Shown here piece after piece: positions 1 through 8,925 of a stretch of 64,000 nt of DNA. The stretch is from Simmondsia chinensis. Lineage: Eukaryota; Streptophyta; Magnoliopsida; Caryophyllales; Simmondsiaceae. Every line of letters starts with the position of its first letter. Within the stretch, counting starts at the first letter, position 1. A program made the translations under genes and the position numbers. Where the stretch lies: contig JAGTTD010000006.1 of assembly GCA_018398585.1 (NCBI GenBank), positions 694,501 to 758,500 on the forward strand, written 5' to 3'. Below the pieces are notes generated by a model, which was not told the DNA's origin, made no database searches, and saw nothing but the letters and a program-made list of their open reading frames with translations.

Positions 1-480
1 AAACAAAATAAGTCAATTTTGTGATGATTATTTATTTTTGCATTGTGATGTAGCTCGGGATTTATGATGCGAGCTATTTTCTATTTTTTGCTAGATGTGG
101 GTAAACCTAAGATTGGTTGAAGTTATCCTTCTAATTAAGTTTGATGGTGTAGGAACAAGAAAAGATGTTCTAATGTTATTCTCTACAATCAAGATTGCAA
201 TTCTCTGGTGTATTTGTCTAAAAAGGAATGCTAGGGTTTATAAAAATCAGCATACGGCAATTAATTTCTTATGGGGAAAGGTGGTCTCGTTAGGAGATCT
301 TTGGACAAAGAACTTTAGAAACTTTGCTGGCATAGCCTTGGTTGATATGTTACAGGGATTGGAGAGCTTTATATTATTAGTCCGTTGTTTTATATTATTG
401 CTCCTTTATAGTTTTGAGGATATCTTAACCTTAACTCTTTGTACATTATTTCGTTGTTAATATATATTTTTTTTGATAAA
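1..480 (+). mobile_element. LINE (non-LTR retrotransposon) ORF2 C-terminal remnant
   Basis: The window opens inside this element. A frame from 95 to 457 reads W-C-I-C-L-K-R-N-A-R-V-Y-K near residues 38-50, the tryptophan / K-R-N-x-R / aromatic signature found in the last part of plant L1-type LINE polyproteins, after the zf-RVT domain. It is followed by an AT-rich tail with T and A runs near 464-486, as expected for a LINE 3' end. No catalytic part is visible. The assignment rests on motif resemblance only. Confidence 0.6.
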
Positions 481-537
481 AAAAATTAAGGCAAATACCA
501 AAAAGTTCTACCAAGAAACACAGAAGAAACTTGAAAG

Positions 538-1147
538 TAGGCGTGGCCAACGGGCTGGCCCGGCTCGGCCCGTATGGCCGGGCCAGGGCACGCCTAGCGT
601 TGCCCCAACGGCTCTAAGAAATTTGTATTTTATTTACCATTATTTGTACTTTGTATTGTTTTTACCATTACTTGCCACGCCTACCCTTCATACGTCAAAC
701 TTTATATTTTTTGATAAACAAATTTGTACTTTTAAATATTAGGTCCCAACTGCGTTGTATTTGTACTTGTTACGTTATTTATTTACCATTATTTTTTTGA
801 TAAGATATTTACCATTACTTATTGTATATTTTATTTTATTACATATATTTAACAATATTTTTTTTGAACATGTATATTTAGCATTATTAGTGCTTGAAAA
901 AAAATATATTTGTATCTTATATTATTTATCAATAAATTACAATAATTTTAGTAAAAAAAGACTTTATATTATTTAAATTTTTTTTTTAATTCTGTCAAAA
1001 AAGCGGGCCAGGCCTGGCTCGGCCCTGCCCGGCCCACCCTGTAGCGGGCCCCAGGCCAAGGGCAGGGCCGGGCCGGGCCTGGCCTGGCCTTGGAGCCCCC
1101 CCGGCCCGGCTCCCAAACTGGCCGGACCCGGCCGTGGCCACGCCCTA
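538..1147. mobile_element. hAT-type non-autonomous element with GC-rich ends
   Basis: The element begins TAGGCGTGGCCA and its other end, read in reverse complement, begins TAGGGCGTGGCCA. Both ends are strongly GC-rich (GGCC runs) while the 400-base centre is AT-rich. It is bounded by a perfect 8-bp direct repeat, CTTGAAAG, at 530-537 and 1148-1155, the target-site duplication length of the hAT superfamily. It carries no transposase, so it would depend on a helper. Confidence 0.85.
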
Positions 1148-1734
1148 CTTGAAAGCCTTGCCCACTTGTAGGTAATAATTATTCAAGCGGGTCAAACCCA
1201 AAACAAGTACTTATCAACTATCTTTTTTTTTTATGTGGCCGGGAAGTACTTATCAACTATCATATCCTAATGTTAAAATAACTATTATATATACAATTAT
1301 TAATCTTACATTATAACTTCACTATTACTGATCTGATCTGAACTTCTTCTTCCCATAGAAAATGATCAATCCGCAGGAAAAACTAAGATCTTTTCTGAAC
1401 AATAGATGGCTAGTATTTGTTGCATCTATGTGGGTACAATCTTGTGCTGGAATTGGGTATTTATTCGGAAGCATATAGCCCGTGATTAAGAGCAGTATGA
1501 ACTATAACCAGAGGCAGGTGGCTTTGCTGGGTGTGGCTAAAGATTTGGGAGATAGTGTTGGATTTGTTGCAGGGAGTTTATGTGAGATTTTGCCTGTTTG
1601 GGTGATTTTGTGTATTGGGGTTGTGCAGAATTTTGTTGGGTATGGATTGGTTTGGCTTATTGTTAGTAACAAGTTACCTACTTTGCCTTTATGGGTGGTG
1701 AGTTCAAATTTTTCTTTGTTGATCAATTGTCTGT

Positions 1735-2200
1735 TAAGGAATTCACATGTGAGTCTAATATGAAATCTGATTTCATACATTAGAGTTGTGCGAGAGAAGA
1801 CATCAACATATAAGCCTAGCCGGTGAGATGCTCCACCTAATATCAATTGGTTTTAGGGTAGAACTTCATCTGGACTTATATGTGGACTTTATATATTCAG
1901 ACTTCGTGAATCTGGTGAAATTTCACACTTTCTGACATATTTTTCTGCAACATATGGTTTGTCTTCTGTTTGCTTGGGATTTTATCATGTTTGCTTGGGA
2001 TTTTAAGCCAAGAAAAGCCCTGTTTTCAGTTGCCTATTGTTACATTATAAAACCATTGGTAGGACTTCACTCGTTAACTTTAGCTTTTAGGAGATTTGGT
2101 TCCTTGATGTGGTATCAGAGCCTTGTTGACCAAAAACGCACATGTTTAAATCCCAACAGGCCCCAGTTATAATATTAATATATTTTTCAGGATAAGGTCT
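1735..2200 (+). mobile_element. LTR/TRIM-type retrotransposon remnant in the NFD4-like intron 1
   Basis: The stretch from 1735 (gttaaggaattcacatgtga) resembles another copy at 23535-23800 over more than 200 bases, including a shared phrase of the type 'ataagcctag..ggg..ctccac'. At 2109-2121 it carries TGGTATCAGAGCC, a standard primer-binding-site form for initiator tRNA-Met, followed by the common 'ttgttgacca' phrase. No coding capacity is seen. Confidence 0.6.
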
Positions 2201-3774
2201 AAGTTGAATCCATGCACATCCAAGCTTCAAATCCAATTGACATTTATGTGAAGGAGCAACCCAAGCAATCGCCAAGCTGGGGCCTCCTTTTGAAAATGAA
2301 TTATATTATGAGTTTGATCCTACCACATATCACCCTTCACAATTGGATAAATAACGACTTATATATATTACATTAAACATTTATGCACATGTAGAATACA
2401 AATAATCTACATATTAGTTGATATTATAATATAAAGTGGATTATTTAAGGTGTGATTCAGTTGATCTGAGCACCTGTCTTGCTAAAAGGAGCCTATTGAT
2501 CAAAATTTTTGTTTTGGACTCCTAAAATCTCGGGACAAACCCGAGTCTAATTTCCTAACTACTCGAAATCCATCTTGTTTTGACAATTTAATTCCATTCA
2601 TACTTTTCACTTCTGCCATGCCAATAAAATACCAAAATCTTTCATGCAGCTCTGCATTGCTATATTTGTTGGAACCAACGGCGAAACCTACTTCAACACA
2701 GCAGCTCTAGTTTCATGTATACAAAACTTCCCCAAGAATCGCGGTCCTATAGTCGGGATACTCAAAGGATTTTCTGGGTTAAGCGGGGCTATACTAAGCC
2801 AAATATATTACATATTCAGTTCTTCTAACTAAGATTCTCTCATTTTAATGGTATCTGTCGGTCCATCACTGGTTGTTCTTGCTCTGATGTTCATTGTCAG
2901 ACCAGTAGGAGGTCACCGGCAAATAAGATCATCAGATGGGTTAAGTTTCGGTTTTGTATATGCCATTTGCCTTATTTTAGCAGCTTACTTAATGGGCATT
3001 TTGATTCTCGGAGATCTGATAGATCTAACACAAGGTTTGATGATATATTTTTCGATCATATTATTCATAATCTTACTCCTTCCAGTGATAATCCCAGTAA
3101 CACTAATGTTCTTCCCTGAACCAAGACCACCCCCGGAAGAGACCCTACTCAAATCCAACCCAGAGGGACCAGTGTCAAGCAAATCAGACCATGACGATGA
3201 ACCAGAAGTGATTTTAAGCGAGGTGGAAAGTGAGGTAGAAGAGGAGAGAACTAAAGCTATCGAGCCACCAGAACGATCAGAAATGAGAAAGAGAATAACC
3301 CAGTTGCAAGCTAAGCTTTTTCAAGCAGCTGCAGATGGTGCAGTAAGAGTAAAAAGGCGAAAAACGCCGCGTAGAGGGGAGAGCTTTACACTGAAAGAGG
3401 CCTTAGTAAAAGCCGATTTTTGGCTTATTTTCATGTCATTGGTACTGGGTGCTGGTTGTGGTGTTACAATCATTGATAATATGGGTCAGATGAGTGAATC
3501 TCTTGGGTACAATGATACAAGCATGTTTGTGTCTATGATCAGTATTTGGAACTTTCTTGGCAGAGTTGGTGGTGGTTACTTCTCTGAGCTAGTCGTCAGG
3601 TTCTGTTTGCTCGTTCCTATTTTTATTCTGCATATAGTTGGTTTAGGCTCTATTTGTGTTAACAGAAAACGTTTTCTCTTTTATGGAAGAAAATATTCTC
3701 TCCTTCAATTGAGGGAAGTTAGTTTTTCCTTACTGGAAATTCATTTCTCTTGTTATGCAAAATAATGGAGCGTA

Positions 3775-4105
3775 AGGCTGCGTTGGGTTCAAAGGCGAAC
3801 ATTTTTTCATACAAAATTTTCAATTGAAAGTGTTATTTTCTTAAAAAATTTTTTTGCCTTAATTAAAGAAAATAGTTTTATTCTATAAATTTGTATAAGG
3901 ATGAATCGAAACACATGATGTGAGATTACTGCGGAAAACCTTTTCCTCTCGATGAAGGAAAATGTCTCTCCTTTCATACAGAAGTCAATTTTTCCTCAAT
4001 AGAGGAAAATATTTTCTAATTTGTAGTTATTACTAAAACTTATGTAAAGAAACAACAACATTAAGATAGAAAAAATTTTCTATCAAAACAAACGGACCCT
4101 AAACT
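3775..4105. mobile_element. MITE-like repeat in the NFD4-like intron 2
   Basis: It lies between exons 2 and 3 of the transporter pseudogene. Its ends resemble inverted repeats (ggctgcgttgggttc against reverse-complement tagggtccgtttgttttg). A related copy is at 63600-63990, sharing 'gtgagattactg', 'gaaggaaa' and 'gcaaagaaac'-type phrases in the same order. A third piece lies near 23980-24200. Confidence 0.5.
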
Positions 4106-4599
4106 AATGATCCTATCACAATGCTCCACAGGAAATTGGCCTACCCGAGACCAATATCCTTGGCAGCAGTTCAAGTCATCATGGCGCTCGGGCTAGTCTA
4201 CTACACCATGTCACTTCCAGCAGCAATCTACATAGTTACCGTCTTAACAGGGCTCGGCTATGGCGCCCACTGGGCCATAGTTCCTGCTTCAGTTTCCGAG
4301 CTCTTCGGTTTACGAAGCTTCGGTGCAGTTTATAACTTCCTGGGGCTGGCTATGCCTGCTGGGTCCCTAGTTTTTTCCGGGTCATCGCGAGTGGCATTTA
4401 TGAATATTTTGCAGAAGAACATGCCGCGATTGGCGAATCAAGGACTTTTCTTGGTGGTGAAGATTCGGTTACTTGTAAAGGAAGTATTTGTTATTCAATC
4501 ACATGTGGGATTCTGTCTGGGTTTTGTTTGGTTGCTGTTGGGTTGAGTTTGATTGTTGTGTATCGGACTCAAGAGTGTGTATAGACATCTTTATGTAAA

Positions 4600-4695
4600 C
4601 TTATAAAAAGATATCAGCTAACTCAATCGGTAAAATTTGGTACGGGAGATTTCAAATTGAATGGCCACAATTTGTGGCTCATGTTTTTTCGTAAG
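4600..4695 (+). repeat. tRNA-like SINE fragment
   Basis: The segment agctaactcaatcggtaaaa followed about 15 bases later by gagatttcaaattgaat looks like pol III box A and box B of a tRNA-derived SINE. No full tRNA cloverleaf can be drawn. It lies just past the transporter pseudogene. Confidence 0.4.
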
Positions 4696-4734
4696 AATAG
4701 TTACTTTGTTTAGTTCGTTGGTCTTTAATGTTTT

Positions 4735-4880
4735 TTTATTTTTATTTTTTATAACACAAGTACACCCTAAGATGGGGGGAGCGAGGAAAGGGAGGGGGGT
4801 ATGAGGATTTGAACACGGGGCCGTGAGAGCGGCACTCCGGCCTACAAACCAGTAGGCTACCCTATGGATCCTCGGTCTTT
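4735..4880 (-). repeat. tRNA-derived SINE remnant
   Basis: Read on the minus strand it has gtagcctactggtttgtagg (box A-like), then gtgttcaaatcctc (box B-like), then a short body and a T/A-rich tail. That layout fits a tRNA-headed SINE. It is not a functional tRNA gene, as the stems do not pair. Confidence 0.5.
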
Positions 4881-4889
4881 AATGTTTGT

Positions 4890-5248
4890 AAGTATACTTA
4901 AATTAGTTGCTTATTTTTTTTTATTGTTTAAAATAGTCTATTGTGTTTTATTTTAGAGTAAATTATTTCCTTGTCTTCAGATTTTCAACTAGCCTTGGTA
5001 ATTGGATGGGAGATCAATTTGATTGCAAAATAGAACATAATAGACTATGTTGAATAGGGGAAAAAAAATGACGGATCGGTTTGAACAAATTTTACTAGTG
5101 TTATGAACTAATGGATTGAAAGAGAGTTTTTCTGTTTATTCTTACATTATTGTATTTACATCGACTTCGATTAAATATAAACCAGAGAAACTTCTTTTTG
5201 GAAAATAAATAATTAAAAAAATCTTAAATAGAAATACTTTCTTAAAAT
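4890..5248. other. AT-rich spacer with half of a foldback repeat
   Basis: No gene is seen. The first 90 bases (aattagttgc ... ttgtttaaaatagtc) match one arm of the foldback family found at 12470-12830 and elsewhere. Confidence 0.4.
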
Positions 5249-6364
5249 GTGCTTGGATGAAACCAATGCCAGGATGGGAGACCTCCTGGGAAGTTCTCAC
5301 CCTCAGGTTGAGGACACTCGGAAGCAGCCTTTCTTCAGGGGTAGGGGTGCGCAAAATACGGTTTAAACCGTAATCCAAACCGAACCAAACCGTAAATTAC
5401 GGTTTGGTTTGGTTAATTTGATTTATAGTTTGAAAAATTATGGTTTGGTTTAAGAAACTTTGGTTATTAGGATTTACTGTTTATATTTGGTTTAAAACTA
5501 AACTTAAACCATAAAAATCATAAACTAAAGAATCCAATGATTATTTATATCATCAAAATCATAACAAGTAATATTAGTGGTAAAATTTACTCGATAACTC
5601 GATAAAAATAATTAGGATTATTTACACCAAAGGCCTTTGTACTTTTCTGATCTTGTCAACTTAAGCCTTATACTTTTAATTATGTCAATTTAGTCCCTTT
5701 ATAATTTAGATTATGTCAATTTAGTTATTAGGTCAAATTTAACTTAAGGTAATGATGTAATTTTTAACGACAGAATCATATTAGATGCAAATAATATTTA
5801 CTCGTTGATTCAATTTAACTCAATCTGTGACTAAACTATTAAATATTTAATTAACAATTTAACAAAAATTTTAACAGACCCAATGTTACTGCTGAATTTT
5901 CCAAAAAACGTTACTACTGAATTTAACAAACTAATTTTATGTGTTGTTCATAGTTTTTGTTTATGTAGCATAAACATATATTATACTATTAATTAGAAAA
6001 AGAAGTAAAGTTTTCGTATTTTTTTATGCTTTTGTAGTTAATGATGATTTTAATATTGATCAAATTATGTTTATATTAGTGTTAATAACAATTTTTATAT
6101 TATATGGTTAAAACCATAAACCGGACCAGACCGGACTAGAATTACGGTTTGGTCCGGTTTGGTTTGTAAGATAAAATAGTTTGGTTTTGGCTTAGAAAAT
6201 TTTCAAACCGTATTTTTACGGTTTGGTCCGATTTGGTAACCATAAACCGCCAAACCGGACCGTGTGCACCCCTATTCAGGGGTAATACCCTGAAGGGAAA
6301 ATGCTGCGTACATTCGTCCCCTAGACCTTGTTTAGGTGGGAGCCATTGGGACACTGAGTATATT
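5249..6364 (+). mobile_element. 5S rRNA-derived SINE, 5'-truncated and split by a hAT-type element
   Basis: From 5251 it reads as the 3' half of plant 5S rRNA (gcttgg..., aggatgggagacctcctggg, aagttctcac), then the family body (caggttgaggacactcggaa, gcagcctttcttcagggg). It resumes at 6275 with the tail (ggggtaataccctgaaggg, gctgcgtacattcgtcc, gggagccattgggacactga). The interruption is the element at 5342-6274. Confidence 0.8.
5342..6274. mobile_element. hAT-type non-autonomous element nested in a 5S-SINE
   Basis: The ends are TAGGGGTGCGCAAAA and, in reverse complement, TAGGGGTGCACACGG. Just inside both ends are many ACCGTAA / CCAAACCG repeats. An exact 8-bp duplication TTCAGGGG flanks it at 5334-5341 and 6275-6282; the SINE has this sequence once when uninterrupted. 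The 933-bp element has no coding capacity. Confidence 0.9.
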
Positions 6365-6777
6365 ACTTTACTTTCTAAAAGAGAATATTTTCAGACCAAT
6401 CAAATAGAAGGTTCATACATATTTGCTGATATTTAGCTATTGAGTTTATGTGGTATAGTAGTTCCGTTATTAATCTTTAAAGCGGACGTCTAAGGTTTGA
6501 AACTTATCTCTTCCCTTCTCGGGTGTGTATGGTGCTTATTAGGACATTGTTGTATCTCTTTACTGTCTAGTACTTCATATTAGATGCCAAGAAACGTGTT
6601 TTAGTATGGTTGATAGTAAAATACTTTACCGTGACTCTTTACTTTTTCAGTTTAATTCGTTCCAATCTTATTCAAAGATAAAAGACTGTATTGAAAAAGA
6701 TTCTTATATGCGGATATTTATTTTACATATATATGGACATAATTTAAGGATGAAAAATTGTATAGTAACTATACAAT
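6365..6777. other. Spacer, no feature recognised
   Basis: AT-rich sequence between two SINE copies. I see no gene or clear repeat in it. Confidence 0.4.
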
Positions 6778-7012
6778 AACAACAACAAATCCAGTGCCTT
6801 AGGGGCTCCTGCTTAAGCAGGGTCCAGGGGGTGGATGTACGCAGCCTTACCCCTTCAGGGTATAACCCTTGTGAGAGGCTGTTTCCGAGGATCCCCGACC
6901 TCGTAGGGTTGGCAACACGAAGACTTCCCAGAAAGTCACCCATCCTAATACTACTCTCGCTCAAGCACACTTAACTTCGGAGTTCTAATGAAATCCGGTG
7001 CATTAGTGTCTG
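6778..7012 (-). mobile_element. 5S rRNA-derived SINE, near full length
   Basis: On the minus strand it starts with the 5' part of 5S rRNA (ctggta-cactaatgcaccgg allowing one extra base), runs through the 5S internal promoter (ttaagtgtgcttgagcgag, ggatgggtgactttctggga), then a body with cctcggaaacagcctctcac, ccctgaaggggtaaggctgc and gtacatccac, and ends gcactggatttgttgttgtt. The GTT-rich tail is at 6778-6790. Confidence 0.85.
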
Positions 7013-7239
7013 GTAAATGAACCCTTATATAGTAACTAACAAAGTAAAATGTTATAAAATGGAATATAATTATCCAAATTAAGTTAAAAATAAGTAATTT
7101 CTCAAATATTTACTGAGCCACATTGCAATAATAATATTTAACCAGAGTTAAATATTTTATCCTAGTTAAAGCTTTAACGCAAATACATTAAAGTTTGGTT
7201 AAACCTAACCAAAATACTTTAAATACAAGCAAATACTCT

Positions 7240-8925
7240 CTCTTTTTTATTTTTTCATTTTAATTTTTTTTAAAAAGAAAATCTGTTCATGTCAGTTCCG
7301 TTAGGGTTTGTAAAAATTCGTGGATTTTACGGTGAATTCTGGATAATTGTGGCCATTTCCTGATGGCTTCGTACTTTGATTACTTCTGATAATCGGTAAT
7401 TTACTTTATAATCGATCTTAATTTGATTTCTGTTGCCATTTTTCAGTGAATTTTGATGTTTTTCGTCGAAATTTTGCTGTGGATTTAGATTATGATTATG
7501 CAAATTTATGTTGTTTTATTGATCAAATTGATGTTGTTAGAGAGCGATTACTGAATTTTGTTTGTTGTTAGATCTGTGGTTGATTGATCAGGCTTGATTA
7601 TGAGTTTAGCAATTGATCTTAGAGATGAGTAGCTGTGGATTGTAATTGTGTTATTTTAATCAGAATTTGATGTTTTCATATGTGGTATTGTTTGTATGTA
7701 TGGGTATTTGATTGATCTTGTAAGTGACTTAAGATTTCTGGTTATGAAGTGTCATTGAATTATGGATACTTTGGGATTCATGTTCATATGATTCTATTTA
7801 TTATTTGGTTTTTTTTTTCCTGAAATTATTAGCACGAATGTTGAAATTTTTGCGCTTCTGATAGCAGTTCATAAAACAGGGTAATGTAGGTGTTCAAACT
7901 TTGATGACGTTCTTGTATTAATCAATAATCTCTCTTCCTCATTTCTTTGTGTTAACGCTTTTTATGAACTCCATGCCTTAGGATCTTTGTACTAGTTTTT
8001 TTAGTGATTTGGCATTTGTGTTTGGCATTTAAGTTATTTGGAAAGATAGTGATTCCATAATTGTCATTGATTTGTGATGGGCATGTGTTTGGAAAAAAGG
8101 AAGTATTACGGAATGCAATAAGAAGGCTTTGGTAGCACAGAAATGGAATGTAATTTTACTCCTGTCTTTACTGGGTGCATATCTGTGTATATTTCTTCAC
8201 AACAACAAGAACAGGCATTAATGAACCAATTGTAATTTGCAAAGTGATTATCAAGTTTCACTTGGTCTTGTGGTGATGATTGTTAGGGGCCAAAGACACC
8301 ATATTGGATTGAACTCTGCTAGGAGCAAGCATTCCCCCCACCCCCTACTTACCAGTTTTTTTTAAAAAAAAATGCAATGTGATTATTTTCTTTGTTGCAG
8401 AGATGTTTTCGTACACTATGCGACATAAAACTGATAGATAGCTATAGTATACCCATATCTGGTTCCTATATTCGCAAACCAAGTTGTTGGGGGTCGTCAC
8501 ATATTTCATGCTACATTCAAAGGATGGTGGCAGGATAAGGATATAATCCAAACAAGCATTGATAGAGGTCTTTCATTTATTTTATGCAATACCCAGTTGC
8601 AAAAGCTTGGGGATATCATATGATTGAAACAAACAATGGCTTGTGTATTCATTCATACGGGTCACACAATCTTTTTTACTAAACGCACTTCCTTTGCCAC
8701 CCTGAACCTCATGCTTGAATTCGTGTTTTAGTTCACTTATAGCTCTATGACATCTTTATTCTCACTCTGTATTCCTGGAACTTTGTTGTCAAGTGGGCAT
8801 ATTAGTGTATTTCTCGTTGTGACCTAACATTTGACACTGAAATCATGTATTTTCTGTGGTGGTGCGTGGTCAAAAAGGAGGACCAAGAAAGTAGTACGTG
8901 ACTGGAGGCTCTCTATCTGGAAGAA
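7240..8925 (+). promoter_or_regulatory. Probable 5' UTR exon, 5' UTR intron and promoter edge of the J-protein gene
   Basis: A pyrimidine-rich stretch (7238-7290) precedes a 5' UTR-like segment. A plausible donor (aatcg|gtaattta) is near 7394, followed by more than 1.4 kb of T-rich intron-like sequence up to the leader just before the ATG at 8926. A 5' UTR intron is common in this gene family. The exact transcription start and acceptor cannot be fixed by eye. No coding feature is visible in this stretch. Confidence 0.4.

Larger units (their letters stand above)
1362..4584 (+). pseudogene. Nodulin-like / NFD4-like major facilitator transporter, broken
   Basis: Three exons can be placed: 1362-1697, 2650-3599 and 4132-4584, joined at GT-AG sites in phases 0 and 2, about 579 codons in all. 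The product would be a multi-pass membrane protein of the nodulin-like/NUCLEAR FUSION DEFECTIVE 4 family: N-terminal RWLVFVASMWVQS, then GTNGETYFNTAALVS, FIVRPVGGHR, an acidic loop, and a second half with GYGAHWAIVPA. Three lesions are seen. Codon 39 is TAG (1476-1478), where homologs read on through G-S-x-S-P. A TAA at 2830-2832 interrupts exon 2 in frame. One base is missing near 4378-4383, which shifts the C-terminus; the +1 frame then resumes the family tail and ends at 4584. All splice sites look intact, so decay is recent. A functional read-through product is unlikely. Confidence 0.88.

Noticed and set aside
473..742. Small frame across the GC-rich end of the first hAT-type element
   Set aside because: It starts in the LINE tail and crosses the element boundary; no conserved protein is evident.
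1482..1763. A separate small gene starting after the TAG of the NFD4-like gene
   Set aside because: It has no ATG at the start, and the frame is continuous with exon 1 of the transporter on both sides of the TAG.
6778..7012. Cassandra-type LTR carrying 5S
   Set aside because: No second LTR, primer site or polypurine tract is near, and the sequence next to the 5S is the RTE tail.
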